Shown: positions 47,195 through 57,672 of the stretch, piece by piece
How the letters are laid out: the number at the start of each line of letters is the position of its first letter
How positions within the stretch are numbered: position 1 is the stretch's first letter
Assembly: GCF_026016325.1 (NCBI RefSeq)
Contig: NZ_CP087203.1
Location: 620,001-684,000, forward strand
Length of the DNA stretch: 64,000 nucleotides
From: Pseudomonas sp. B21-056
GTDB lineage: Bacteria; Pseudomonadota; Gammaproteobacteria; Pseudomonadales; Pseudomonadaceae
Direction of reading: 5' to 3'
Program-made: the position numbers and the translations under genes
Notes under the pieces: generated by a model
Databases searched by the model: none
The model's input: only the letters and a program-made list of their open reading frames with translations
Told to the model about the DNA's origin: nothing

Positions 47195-47219
47195 TGCCTG
47201 GCGCCATGGGTGCCGGGCA
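47195..47219 (+). other. Stem-loop between binding-protein and permease genes
   Basis: TGCCTGGCGCC and GGTGCCGGGCA form an 11-pair stem (two G-U) around an ATG loop, without a T-run. Such intercistronic hairpins usually stabilise the upstream message, so the binding protein can be made in excess over the permease. Confidence 0.6.
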
Positions 47220-47349
47220 GTTCATCACGTCCATGCAGTACCTGCCTTTTTCTCCCGAAAGCTGTGCGCCCACCGTGTAGCCTCGGCGGCTGAACCCCGG
47301 TCCGTCGCTGCGGTGTGCGTGCAGTCTTTCAAATCCGTGAGATTGCGTT

Positions 47350-48264
<915 letters not shown>

Positions 48265-48267
48265 GTA

Positions 48268-49548
48268 ATGTCTGCTGCCAATAAACCGATTGATATCAAA
48301 CAGAGCGCCGTCGACGCGATCCTGGCGGGCCTGATCTCGCTGATCGTGTTCGGGCCGATTGTCGGCGTGGTGCTCGACGGCTACAGCTTCAACCTGCAAC
48401 CGGCCCGCGTCGGCTGGCTGGTGGCGATCGTAATGGTCGGGCGTTTTGCCTTGAGCCTGTTCCTGCAAACGTCCAAGGGCCTGAAGGTGCTCCAGGGCTT
48501 CGAAAGTCCCGGTTCCGGCGTGCACGTCCTGCCACCGGACTACAAGTCGCGCCTGCGCTGGATCATCCCGGCGCTGATCGTGATTGCCATCGTGTTTCCG
48601 ATCTTTGCCAACAAATACGTGCTCACCGTGGTCATCCTCGGGTTGATCTATGTACTGCTGGGGCTGGGTCTGAACATTGTGGTCGGCCTCGCCGGGCTGC
48701 TCGACCTGGGTTACGTGGCGTTCTACGCCATCGGCGCCTATGGCCTGGCGCTGGGTTATCAATACCTGGGGCTGGGTTTCTGGACCGTGCTGCCGCTGGC
48801 GGCAATCGCGGCGGCGATGGCGGGATGCATATTGGGTTTCCCCGTGTTGCGAATGCACGGTGACTACCTGGCAATCGTGACCCTGGGCTTCGGTGAAATC
48901 ATCCGGCTGGTGCTCAATAACTGGCTGTCGTTCACTGGCGGTCCGAACGGTATGCCGGTGCCGTCGCCGACCTTTTTCGGCCTGGAGTTCGGTCGAAGGG
49001 CGAAGGACGGTGGCGTGCCGTTCCATGAGTTCTTCGGCATCGATTACAACCCCAACCTGAAATTCCTGTTCATCTACATCGTGCTGTTCATCGTTGTGCT
49101 GCTGGTGCTCTACATCAAGCATCGCCTGACCCGCATGCCGGTCGGGCGTGCCTGGGAAGCCCTGCGCGAAGACGAGATCGCCTGTCGTTCCATGGGCCTG
49201 AACCACGTGCTGGTCAAGCTCTCGGCGTTCACCCTTGGCGCTTCCACGGCCGGCCTGGCCGGGGTGTTCTTCGCCAGTTACCAGGGTTTCGTCAATCCGT
49301 CGTCGTTCACCTTCTTCGAGTCGGCGCTGATCCTGGCGATCGTGGTCCTGGGCGGCATGGGTTCGACAGTGGGCGTGGTGATCGCGGCATTCGTGCTCAC
49401 CGTGGCGCCGGAACTGCTGCGCAGCTTCTCCGAATACCGCGTGCTGCTGTTCGGCGTACTGATGGTGTTGATGATGATCTGGCGACCTCGCGGCCTGATC
49501 CGCATCAGCCGTACCGGTGTGACGCCGCGTAAAGGAGTAGCGCCATGA
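48268..49548 (+). CDS. livM: Branched-chain amino acid ABC transporter permease LivM
   Basis: A 426-residue permease; longer at the N-terminus than LivH, with about ten membrane helices. LGLNIVVGLAGLLDLGYVAFYAIGAYGLAL and AGLAGVFFASYQGFVNPSSFTFFESALILAIVVLGGMGSTVGVV are characteristic. The stop overlaps livG by four bases, so LivM and LivG are coupled. Confidence 0.95.
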   Translation: MSAANKPIDIKQSAVDAILAGLISLIVFGPIVGVVLDGYSFNLQPARVGWLVAIVMVGRFALSLFLQTSKGLKVLQGFESPGSGVHVLPPDYKSRLRWIIPALIVIAIVFPIFANKYVLTVVILGLIYVLLGLGLNIVVGLAGLLDLGYVAFYAIGAYGLALGYQYLGLGFWTVLPLAAIAAAMAGCILGFPVLRMHGDYLAIVTLGFGEIIRLVLNNWLSFTGGPNGMPVPSPTFFGLEFGRRAKDGGVPFHEFFGIDYNPNLKFLFIYIVLFIVVLLVLYIKHRLTRMPVGRAWEALREDEIACRSMGLNHVLVKLSAFTLGASTAGLAGVFFASYQGFVNPSSFTFFESALILAIVVLGGMGSTVGVVIAAFVLTVAPELLRSFSEYRVLLFGVLMVLMMIWRPRGLIRISRTGVTPRKGVAP

Positions 49549-50417
49549 GCGAAGTCGTACTCTCAGTCGAAAACCTGATGATGCAGTTTGGTGGCATCAA
49601 GGCCCTCAGCGACGTCAGTCTGCAGGTCAAGCGCAACTCGATCTTCGCCCTGATCGGCCCCAACGGTGCGGGCAAGACCACGGTGTTCAACTGCCTGACC
49701 GGTTTCTACAAGGCCTCGGGCGGCAAGATCGAGCTCAACGTGCGCGGTGAGCGGACCAACGTCATCAAACTGTTGGGCGAAGCCTTTCGCCCCACGGACT
49801 TCGTCTCGCCGAAATCCTTCGCCAGCCGGCTGTACTACAAGATGTTCGGCGGGACCCACCTGGTGAACCGCGCCGGCCTGGCCCGTACCTTCCAGAACAT
49901 TCGCCTGTTCCGGGAAATGTCGGTGCTGGAAAACCTGCTGGTGGCCCAGCACATGTGGGTCAACCGCAGCCTGGTGGCCGGCATCCTCAATACCAAGGGT
50001 TATCGCAAGGCTGAAAGCGACGCGTTGGATCACGCCTTCTACTGGCTCGAAGTCGTGGACCTGGTGGATTGCGCCAACCGCCTGGCGGGTGAGCTTTCCT
50101 ACGGTCAGCAGCGACGCCTGGAAATTGCCCGGGCCATGTGCACCCGTCCGCAGGTCATCTGCCTCGACGAACCGGCCGCCGGCCTCAACCCTCAGGAAAC
50201 CGAAGCGCTGAGCGCGATGATCCGGCTGCTGCGCGACGAGCACGATCTGACCGTGGTGCTGATCGAACACGACATGGGCATGGTAATGAGCATTTCCGAC
50301 CACATCGTGGTGCTGGACCACGGCAACGTGATCGCCGAGGGCGGTCCGGAGGCGATTCGCAACGATCCGAAGGTGATCGCGGCCTACCTGGGTGCCGATG
50401 AAGAGGAACTGGTATGA
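49545..50417 (+). CDS. livG: Branched-chain amino acid ABC transporter ATPase LivG
   Basis: A 290-residue ATPase. Walker A GPNGAGKTT, the signature LSYGQQRRLEIARAM and Walker B VICLDEPAAGLNPQE are intact. An insert of about 50 residues between Walker A and the Q-loop (VRGERTNVIKLLGEAFRPTDFVSPKSFASRLYYKMFGG) is longer than in many LivG proteins. It starts in the livM stop and ends in the livF start. Confidence 0.96.
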   Translation: MSEVVLSVENLMMQFGGIKALSDVSLQVKRNSIFALIGPNGAGKTTVFNCLTGFYKASGGKIELNVRGERTNVIKLLGEAFRPTDFVSPKSFASRLYYKMFGGTHLVNRAGLARTFQNIRLFREMSVLENLLVAQHMWVNRSLVAGILNTKGYRKAESDALDHAFYWLEVVDLVDCANRLAGELSYGQQRRLEIARAMCTRPQVICLDEPAAGLNPQETEALSAMIRLLRDEHDLTVVLIEHDMGMVMSISDHIVVLDHGNVIAEGGPEAIRNDPKVIAAYLGADEEELV

Positions 50418-51130
50418 GTGGACCTATCCTCGAACTCAAGGAACTGGACGTGTTCTACGGGCCGATCCAGGCCCTGAAGAAAGTCTCGATGCACATTGAG
50501 GAAGGCGAAACCGTCAGCCTGATCGGCTCCAACGGTGCCGGCAAATCCACGTTGCTGATGTCGATCTTCGGTCAGCCGCGTGCAGCGAGCGGGCAGATCA
50601 TCTATCAGGGGGTGGATATCACCCACAAGTCGTCCCACTACATCGCGTCCAACGGCATTGCCCAGTCGCCGGAAGGGCGGCGGGTGTTCCCCGACATGAC
50701 CGTCGAGGAAAACCTGCTGATGGGCACCATCCCCATCGGTGACAAGCATGCCAGCGAAGACATGCAGCGCATGTTCGAGCTGTTCCCGCGGCTCAAGGAG
50801 CGGCGCAACCAGCGGGCCATGACCATGTCCGGTGGTGAGCAGCAGATGCTCGCCATTGCCCGGGCATTGATGAGCCGGCCGAAGTTGTTGCTGCTCGATG
50901 AACCGAGCCTGGGGCTGGCGCCGATCGTGGTGAAACAGATCTTTTCCACCCTGCGAGAACTGGCATCCACCGGGATGACCATCTTCCTGGTGGAGCAGAA
51001 CGCCAACCACGCCCTCAGGCTGTCGGACCGGGCCTATGTGATGGTCAACGGCGAAATCCGCCTGACCGGCACCGGCAAGGAGCTGCTCGCCAACGAAGAG
51101 GTGCGCAACGCGTATCTGGGCGGACACTGA
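50414..51130 (+). CDS. livF: Branched-chain amino acid ABC transporter ATPase LivF
   Basis: A 238-residue ATPase, the partner of LivG. Walker A GSNGAGKSTLL, signature MSGGEQQMLAIARALM and Walker B LLLLDEPSLGLAP are present. It overlaps livG by four bases and ends the operon. A strong terminator follows 16 bases after the stop. Confidence 0.96.
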   Translation: MSGPILELKELDVFYGPIQALKKVSMHIEEGETVSLIGSNGAGKSTLLMSIFGQPRAASGQIIYQGVDITHKSSHYIASNGIAQSPEGRRVFPDMTVEENLLMGTIPIGDKHASEDMQRMFELFPRLKERRNQRAMTMSGGEQQMLAIARALMSRPKLLLLDEPSLGLAPIVVKQIFSTLRELASTGMTIFLVEQNANHALRLSDRAYVMVNGEIRLTGTGKELLANEEVRNAYLGGH

Positions 51131-51146
51131 CGCGTATGCTGCAATG

Positions 51147-51179
51147 AAAAAAACCGGCGAGTGATCGCCGGTTTTTTTA
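51147..51179 (+). terminator. Rho-independent terminator of the liv operon
   Basis: Stem AAAAACCGGCGA / TCGCCGGTTTTT around a GTGA loop, then a run of T. The A-run on the left makes it work from either side, though no gene reads in from the right. Confidence 0.9.
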
Positions 51180-51200
51180 TCCCTTCAGAACACCACCGAA

Positions 51201-51296
51201 CCCATGTGGGAGCGAGCCTGCTCGCGATCGCGGTAGATCAGTGATATTTCGATACCTGATGCACCGCTATCGCGAGCAGGCTCGCTCCCACATGGG
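51201..51296. repeat. Type A inverted repeat pair
   Basis: CCCATGTGGGAGCGAGCCTGCTCGCGAT and its inverse; the outermost ten bases also pair (CCCATGTGGG with CCCACATGGG), extending the usual palindrome. Confidence 0.9.
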
Positions 51297-51317
51297 ATTT
51301 TGTGTGCAGCAGTGAAT

Positions 51318-51805
51318 TGTGGACAACAATCCCCAGCCCTTATCAAACCGCGACATAAAGTCGCCGCAAATAGTTGTTTTGTCACAGTTTTGACTTGTCC
51401 CCGTTTGCTGTGGAGCCGGCTGTGGGTAACGTGGGAGTATCTGGCTGGAAGCCTTTGGATACTTGGCTTGCAGGGGTGTGATCATTTTCTGATCAGGCGT
51501 TTTTTGGTGGGCATGGGCGTGGGTTGTCAACCCTTTTCTGAGGGTTGGTGCAGGCTGGTAAATCGGTGGGCAAGCCTGTGGATAAGTCTGTGACTAAACT
51601 CTGGAAAGACCGCTCTGAGGGCCGTAGTTGCTGGCTTCGCGCCATCGCCTCTATTGCTTCGGCTTATAGCAGAGAATCCGATCTGCACAACCTCACATGC
51701 AGGGTCAAGGGAAAAAAGTTTCCATACATCCCCGCAAAGCCTTATGCACAGCGGCCTGCGACGTTTTGACTTGCCCCCGATTACTGTGGACGTGGCTGTG
51801 GATAA
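51318..51805. other. Non-coding stretch with DnaA-box-like sites and a duplicated module
   Basis: There is no gene between 51297 and 51983. Within it, TGTGGATAA (the complement of the DnaA box TTATCCACA) occurs at 51577 and 51797, TTATGCACA at 51742, and one-mismatch forms at 51318 (TGTGGACAA) and 51421 (TGTGGGTAA). A module GTTTTGACTTGYCCCCG..CTGTGG..TGTGGRTAA is present twice, at 51387-51429 and 51763-51805, with the same 34-base offset. The pattern may mark a DnaA-titrating or replication-control site. This is a guess from site density. Confidence 0.4.
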
Positions 51806-51857
51806 GGTGCGGGCAACAGGCTGCAGCCCTTATCCTGCAAGGGCTGAAGGCGTTTGA

Positions 51858-52748
<891 letters not shown>

Positions 52749-52759
52749 AGGCAATCCCC

Positions 52760-52904
52760 TGTGGCGAGGGGATTTATCCCCGTTGGGCTGCGAAGCAGCC
52801 CTGAAATCAGCCGACTCGGTGTCAGGTAGATTGAGGTGGGTGCTTTGGGGCTGCTTCGCAACCCAGCGGGGCGGTGCGACGTTTCGCTAAATCCCCTCGC
52901 CACA
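52760..52904. repeat. Type C inverted repeat with a short insert
   Basis: TGTGGCGAGGGGATTTATCCCCGTTGGGCTGCGAAGCAGCCC faces a right arm that is broken: between CAGCGGGG and AAATCCCCTCGCCACA stand about 17 extra bases (CGGTGCGACGTTTCGCT) in place of the usual AT. The right end reaches the stop of the convergent AGE gene. Confidence 0.85.
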
Positions 52905-52911
52905 AACAGCC

Positions 52912-54045
52912 TCAGCCCAGGTAATCGGCCAACCCGCGATAGCAGGTCATCAGGTGATACGGGGTGGTCGAGGGCATGTCTCGGCGGCTGACGAGGCCGT
53001 CGGCGTCCAGGCATTCGTTCCAGCCCTTGGCGTGAAGGAAATGCTGTTGCAGGGCCTTCAATTGACGCAGCAACGCGTCCTGACTTCCCGGGCGTAAGGT
53101 GAGGGCGCGCAGGTACTCGGCCTGGGCCCAGATGCGCTGGGTAGCGTCGCGGGCGACAGCATCCGGCGCCGGGCCCAGCATGGCGCACACCGCGCCGGAC
53201 TGTGGGTTCACGCCTTGTTGCTCGGTATAGCCAAAGCTTCGCTCTAGGGCGGCGTGCAATTTGCCGCCCTGCAGCAGGGGCGATGAGGCCAGCAGGAAAT
53301 ACCATTCGAACTGGTGTCCCGGCTCAAACCAGTTATCCACAGCCTTGAGCGGCTTCTCCATCATCACGCCTTGCTTCGGCTCAGTGAAGCGTTTGAACAT
53401 CCCGTCACACAGGCTCAGCAATGCCTGGCGAACGTTGGCGTCTTCGCGGACCGAGAGCGTGGCGAGGAAGGCTTCGGCCAAATGCATCAGCGGGTTCTGC
53501 AACGGGCCGGATCCGAGCGTTGACCAATCGCGCTTGAGGCTGGCTTCGTAGAGACCGTCGCCCGTGGCAAAACGCCGGGCAATGACTTCCAGGGCCGCAT
53601 TGAGCACCGATTCCACCAACGGCTCGCGAACCTTGCCCCAGTAATGGGCGCAGGCGAACAGGATGAAGGCGTGGGTGTAGAGGTCCTTGCCGCTGTCCAG
53701 CGGTGCGCCTTGCGGGTCGATGCTGTAGAACCAGCCACCGTGCTCGGCATCGTGGAAATGCCGTTGCAACGAGCGGAACAGCGCCGCGGCCCGTTCTTCG
53801 GCCTCTGTGACTTCGCCGATCAGGCTGGCGAACACATACAGCTGCCGCGCACAGGCCATCGCCCGATAGCGCTGGGGCGGCAGCGGCGTGTGGGTGGCAT
53901 CGAGGGATTCGTAGGGCAGTGCCAGCTCGGCATTCCAGCCCGGGCCTTGCCACATGGGCACGATCACCTCGTGAAAATGCTGGCGCACCGTTGCGAACAG
54001 GGCGATCAATTCAGGCGAGGGAGCGGGGCGGGATGCATCGGGCAT
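52912..54045 (-). CDS. AGE-family epimerase/isomerase
   Basis: A 377-residue protein of the N-acylglucosamine 2-epimerase family, an (alpha/alpha)6 barrel acting on sugars such as mannose/glucose or N-acetyl sugars. The conserved pattern is clear: RQLYVFASLIGEV, GGWFYSIDPQGAPLDSGKDLYTHAFILFACAHY, NPLMHLAEAFLA and FEPGHQFEWYFLL. The exact sugar cannot be told. It stands alone on the minus strand and converges with the SDR gene. Confidence 0.9.
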   Translation of the reverse strand: MPDASRPAPSPELIALFATVRQHFHEVIVPMWQGPGWNAELALPYESLDATHTPLPPQRYRAMACARQLYVFASLIGEVTEAEERAAALFRSLQRHFHDAEHGGWFYSIDPQGAPLDSGKDLYTHAFILFACAHYWGKVREPLVESVLNAALEVIARRFATGDGLYEASLKRDWSTLGSGPLQNPLMHLAEAFLATLSVREDANVRQALLSLCDGMFKRFTEPKQGVMMEKPLKAVDNWFEPGHQFEWYFLLASSPLLQGGKLHAALERSFGYTEQQGVNPQSGAVCAMLGPAPDAVARDATQRIWAQAEYLRALTLRPGSQDALLRQLKALQQHFLHAKGWNECLDADGLVSRRDMPSTTPYHLMTCYRGLADYLG

Positions 54046-54130
54046 GGGCGGGCGTCGTCACGGCAGGGGGCGATTGCGCGATATGGTAGCAGAGTGACCG
54101 ACTTCAGATAGGTAGCGCCTGTAAGTCTGT

Positions 54131-54202
54131 CATCGCGAGCAGGCTCGCTCCCACATGGACGATGTACAACCATCAACTGTGGGAGCGAGCCTGCTCGCGA
54201 TG
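54131..54202. repeat. Type A inverted repeat pair
   Basis: CATCGCGAGCAGGCTCGCTCCCACA and TGTGGGAGCGAGCCTGCTCGCGATG with a 22-base spacer, in the outward-pointing orientation. It lies between the AGE gene's start and the hupE-like gene's end. Confidence 0.9.
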
Positions 54203-54224
54203 AGGCCCGCACAGGCGCCGAGAA

Positions 54225-54797
54225 TCAACCGGCCAACAACCAGACCCCAGCCCCCGCCGAAGCCGCCCCCGCCAGCCGCACCAACGGCGCAGCCGCCCGC
54301 GGCAACACGCGCACCAGGGCGAAACCTGCGCCATGCAGGGCCGCCGTGGCAGCGACGAATCCCGCCGCATAAGCCCACGGGCTCGACATGTCCGGCAGTT
54401 CCAGCCCATGGGCCACGCCGTGGAACAGCGCAAACAGTGCCGTCGCGGCAATCGCCAGGCTCAATGGCGGACGCACCGCCAGCGCCACCGCCAGGCCCAG
54501 GGCCAATACCGAGGCGGCAATCCCGCTTTCCAGCGCCGGCAACTGCAGGCCTTCGAAACCTAGCAAGCCGCCGATCAGCATGGTGCCGACGAAGGTGCAT
54601 GGCAGCGCCCAGCGTGCAGTGCCTTGCTGTTGTGCCGCCCACAAGCCGACCGCCAGCATGGCGAGCAGGTGATCCAGCCCGCCGATGGGATGGCCGAGGC
54701 CGGCGATCAGGCCGTTATCACCATGGCCGGGGTGGGCGAAGGCCAGGGCCGGGGTCAGCAGCAGGGCGAGGGTGCCGAGGATGCGTTTGAATGTCAT
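54225..54797 (-). CDS. HupE/UreJ-family nickel permease
   Basis: A 190-residue protein with a signal-like first helix (MTFKRILGTLALLLTPALAFA) and the family motif HPGHGDNGLIAGLGHPIGGLDHLLAMLAVGLWAA, whose His residues bind metal. About six helices follow. HupE/UreJ proteins carry Ni(2+) into or across the envelope for hydrogenase or urease. Its place just downstream of ureG supports nickel delivery to urease. ureG ends 31 bases upstream. Confidence 0.92.
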   Translation of the reverse strand: MTFKRILGTLALLLTPALAFAHPGHGDNGLIAGLGHPIGGLDHLLAMLAVGLWAAQQQGTARWALPCTFVGTMLIGGLLGFEGLQLPALESGIAASVLALGLAVALAVRPPLSLAIAATALFALFHGVAHGLELPDMSSPWAYAAGFVAATAALHGAGFALVRVLPRAAAPLVRLAGAASAGAGVWLLAG

Positions 54798-54828
54798 GAA
54801 GAAGCTTCCTTGTTGATTGTTCGAAAAA

Positions 54829-55443
54829 TCAGGCGGCAGTCAGCAGGCCCTGGCGTTCGATGAAGGCGATGATCTCGTCCAGGCCCTGACCGGTCTTCTG
54901 GTTGCTGAACACGAACGGCTTGCCGTTGCGCATCCGCCGGGTGTCGCTGTCCATCATCTCCAGGGAGGCGCCGACCAGGGGGGCCAGGTCGATTTTATTG
55001 ATCACCAGCAAGTCGGACTTGCAGATGCCCGGCCCACCCTTGCGTGGCAACTTGTCCCCGGCCGATACGTCGATCACGTAGAGGGTCAGGTCCGACAGTT
55101 CCGGGCTGAAGGTCGCCGAGAGGTTGTCGCCACCGGACTCCACCAGGATCAGGTCCAGCCCCGGGAAGCGCCGGTTCAGTTGGTCCACCGCTTCGAGGTT
55201 GATCGAGGCATCTTCGCGAATGGCCGTGTGCGGGCAGCCGCCGGTTTCCACACCGATGATCCGCTCCGGCGCCAGGGCTTCGTTGCGCACCAGGAAGTCG
55301 GCGTCTTCGCGGGTGTAGATATCGTTGGTGACCACCGCCAGGTTGTAGCGCTCGCGCAGGGCCAGGCACAGGGCCAGGGTCAGGGCGGTCTTGCCGGAGC
55401 CCACCGGGCCACCGATGCCGACGCGCAGGGGTTGTGTGTTCAT
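54829..55443 (-). CDS. ureG: Urease accessory GTPase UreG
   Basis: A 204-residue SIMIBI GTPase that powers nickel insertion into urease. The P-loop [11 protein letters not shown] (residues 11-20), [16 protein letters not shown], the metal-binding Cys-Pro-His motif ([14 protein letters not shown]) and [11 protein letters not shown] are all present. It works with UreF and UreH(D). ureF precedes it, 9 bases away, on the same strand. Confidence 0.97.
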   Translation of the reverse strand: MNTQPLRVGIGGPVGSGKTALTLALCLALRERYNLAVVTNDIYTREDADFLVRNEALAPERIIGVETGGCPHTAIREDASINLEAVDQLNRRFPGLDLILVESGGDNLSATFSPELSDLTLYVIDVSAGDKLPRKGGPGICKSDLLVINKIDLAPLVGASLEMMDSDTRRMRNGKPFVFSNQKTGQGLDEIIAFIERQGLLTAA

Positions 55444-55452
55444 GGTTGTCTC

Positions 55453-56127
55453 CTAGGAACGGAACAGACGGCTGTACTGGCGCTCATGGGCCATACACGC
55501 CAGGGACAGGCCAAACGCGGCGCTGCCGTAATGCTCGGGGTCGATGTTCGAGGCGTTGTGCTGGGCTTGTTGCAGCAGCGGCAGCAGTTCGCTGGTCAGG
55601 CGCTGGGCGGCTTGCTGGCCCAGCGGCAGGGTTTTCATCAGCACCGCCAGTTGGTTTTCCAGCCAGCTCCACAGCCAGGCGGCGAGGGCGTCCTGGGGGC
55701 TGATGTTCCAGGCGCGGGCGGCCAGGGCCCAGCCCAGGGCCAGGTGGGGTTCGCTGCGTTGTTCGAGGAAGGTCCGGGCGGCGCCATCGAGTTCCGGCAG
55801 GCCGCCGAGCAGTTGCTGCAACGAATAGCCCATCTGCCGGCTTTCCTGATACAGCTCGCGGGTTTCCCGGCTGGCGCGGTGTGCTTCGCAGTGTTGCAAC
55901 AGGATGTCCCAATCGTCGGCCGCGGCGGCGGTGCAATGCGCGAGCAGCAGGGGCGCCTCGAAGCGTGCCAGGTTCAGCAGCAACTGATCGCCGATCCAGC
56001 GACGGGCTTCGTCGGAGGTCCTGACCTGGCCGCTATCCACCGCCATCTCCAGCCCTTGGGAATAGCTGTAGCCGCCAATCGGCAATTGCGGACTGGCCAG
56101 GCGCAACAGCGCCCAGGCCGGGTTCAT
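55453..56127 (-). CDS. ureF: Urease accessory protein UreF
   Basis: A 224-residue helical protein that connects UreG to the urease apoprotein. It begins MNPAWALLRLASPQLPIGGYSYSQGLEMAVD, typical of UreF. Length is normal. It overlaps the end of ureE by four bases. Confidence 0.96.
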   Translation of the reverse strand: MNPAWALLRLASPQLPIGGYSYSQGLEMAVDSGQVRTSDEARRWIGDQLLLNLARFEAPLLLAHCTAAAADDWDILLQHCEAHRASRETRELYQESRQMGYSLQQLLGGLPELDGAARTFLEQRSEPHLALGWALAARAWNISPQDALAAWLWSWLENQLAVLMKTLPLGQQAAQRLTSELLPLLQQAQHNASNIDPEHYGSAAFGLSLACMAHERQYSRLFRS

Positions 56128-56624
56128 GTGCGCACGCCGAACTGATGCAGGCGCGGCGCATAGTTGAAGTCTTCGTCGCCATGCCGCGAATGATGATGAC
56201 CACCGCCGTAGGCGCCGTGCTCAGGTTGGAACGGCGCTTCGATAGCGGCGACGCTGGCACCCAGTTGTTCGAGCATTGCCTTGAGCACGTAATCGTCCAA
56301 CAGGCGCAACCAGCCGTCGCCGACTTGCAGGGCGACATGGCGATTGCCCAGGTGATAGGCCGCGCGCGTCAGCTCGAAGCCATTGGCGCAGGTGACATGC
56401 AGCAGTTGTTCGGGGCGGGCACAGACCCGCACGATACGTCCGTCTTCGGCCTGGAGGTATTCGCCGTCGTAAAGCGGCGGCTGGCCCCGCTCCAGGAACA
56501 ATCCCACGTCTTCGCCCTCGGCACTGAAACAGCGCAGGCGACTTTTGCTGCGGGCATCGAACGTCAGATGGAGTTCGGCGTCCCAGCGGGGTTGAGTGTC
56601 GATTCTGCGATGGATCACCAGCAT
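56124..56624 (-). CDS. ureE: Urease accessory nickel chaperone UreE
   Basis: A 166-residue dimeric nickel carrier. The peptide-binding N-domain is followed by the metal-binding domain (LTRAAYHLGNRHVALQVGDGWLRL) with the conserved His, and a His-rich tail (HGAYGGGHHHSRHGDEDF) near residues 140-157. The ATG at 56624 gives MLVIHRR, which matches the family; a longer frame to 56765 is unlikely. The structural urease genes and ureD are not in the window, so this is the accessory half of a split locus. Confidence 0.95.
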   Translation of the reverse strand: MLVIHRRIDTQPRWDAELHLTFDARSKSRLRCFSAEGEDVGLFLERGQPPLYDGEYLQAEDGRIVRVCARPEQLLHVTCANGFELTRAAYHLGNRHVALQVGDGWLRLLDDYVLKAMLEQLGASVAAIEAPFQPEHGAYGGGHHHSRHGDEDFNYAPRLHQFGVRT

Positions 56625-56786
56625 CGGAGTGCTTCCAGCAATGAACAGTGCTGTGTTTAGAGCAAGGGGCTTGCCAATCGAAGATGGCGTAGGAAATGGG
56701 CGTGGGATGCTTGGGTCAGCCTTGTTGCTCGCTCCGAACCAGTGCGCGACGCAAGGGGCTTGCACTGTATTGTGGCGTGAGGCGAA

Positions 56787-56880
56787 CCTGTGGGAGCGAG
56801 CCTGCTCGCGATGGCGGCGGCATCAGTCGACGTCTATGCGTCTGATGCACCGCCATCGCGAGCAGGCTCGCTCCCACAGG
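56787..56880. repeat. Type A inverted repeat pair
   Basis: CCTGTGGGAGCGAGCCTGCTCGCGATGGCGG and its inverse, lying between ureE and the regulator gene, both on the minus strand. The right arm ends three bases before the regulator's stop. Confidence 0.9.
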
Positions 56881-56883
56881 GGA

Positions 56884-57516
56884 TTACTCTGTGCTGCCCA
56901 GGCCCTGCCAATGCTTGAGGCCGATAAAGATAAACCGCAGTTGCTGGGTGATCTTCGCCTGGGGCGTGAGGTGTTCGGGGGGCGCTTCGGCGGGAGGGTC
57001 GGTGATGTCGGGCAGGGTGGCGAACACGCTCTTGACGATGAGGTCGGCCATCACGCTCAGCCCAGCAAGGTCCAGGTGCTGCAGTTTCGGCATCAACGCC
57101 AGGTCGGCGGCCAGGTCCGAGCTGATGGCTTCGCGCAGTTGTGCGATGGCCTGGCGTACCGGCAGGGAGCCGCCGTATTGTTCGCGGGCGAGGAACAGGA
57201 ACTGCGATCGGTTGGCTTGCACCACGTCGAGGAAAATCCGCACCGACGCATCAATGATGCCGCCCATGACGAATTCATTGTGACGCACCAGCCGGATGGT
57301 TTCGCGGAAGGTCTGGCCCACTTCGCTGACCAGTGCCAGGCCCAATTGATCCATGTCGTCGAAGTGCCGGTAGAAACCTGTGGGTACAATGCCCGCTGTC
57401 TTGGCAACTTCCCGCAGGCTCAGGCTGCCGAACCCCCGGCCGCTTTCCATTAAATGACGGGCCGCATCCATCAGGGCAATTCGGGTCTGTTGTTTCTGTT
57501 CGGCGCGGGGCAACAT
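56884..57516 (-). CDS. desT: TetR-family fatty-acid regulator, DesT/FabR type
   Basis: A 210-residue TetR regulator. The helix-turn-helix (GFGSLSLREVAKTAGIVPTGFYRHFDDMDQLGLALVSEV) is the form seen in DesT of Pseudomonas aeruginosa and FabR of E. coli, which sense the ratio of unsaturated to saturated acyl chains and repress desaturase or fab genes. In P. aeruginosa desT lies next to ureE in the same way. No acyl-CoA desaturase gene is found beside it in this window. A desT or fabR label is equally fair. Start MLPRAEQKQQTR. Confidence 0.88.
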   Translation of the reverse strand: MLPRAEQKQQTRIALMDAARHLMESGRGFGSLSLREVAKTAGIVPTGFYRHFDDMDQLGLALVSEVGQTFRETIRLVRHNEFVMGGIIDASVRIFLDVVQANRSQFLFLAREQYGGSLPVRQAIAQLREAISSDLAADLALMPKLQHLDLAGLSVMADLIVKSVFATLPDITDPPAEAPPEHLTPQAKITQQLRFIFIGLKHWQGLGSTE

Positions 57517-57626
57517 CGCAGGACTGACTTCCGAGTCATGGGAGCGACGCACTTTAGCAAATCGGCTTTGCCAACGTCGAACGGTAGAAAAAGGTAGGTC
57601 AGGAAAAGAGGTGCTTGAGAAAGTCA

Positions 57627-57657
57627 AAAGCCCGATTGCAGGAATCGGGCTTTTTTT
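57627..57657. terminator. Bidirectional terminator between the repeat-protein and regulator genes
   Basis: AAAGCCCGATT and AATCGGGCTTT form an 11-pair stem with a five-base loop. TTTTTTT follows on the plus strand and TTTT on the minus strand; the minus direction ends the repeat-protein message. Confidence 0.8.
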
Positions 57658-57672
57658 CGGGCCACCATGGGC

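Noticed and set aside
51318..51805. Chromosomal origin of replication
   Set aside because: There is no dnaA, rpmH, dnaN or gyrB nearby and no clear AT-rich unwinding element, so the DnaA-like boxes were kept only as a possible accessory site.
54817..56145. 442-codon plus-strand frame opposite ureG and ureF
   Set aside because: Both urease genes are certain from motifs; the antisense frame shows no domain.
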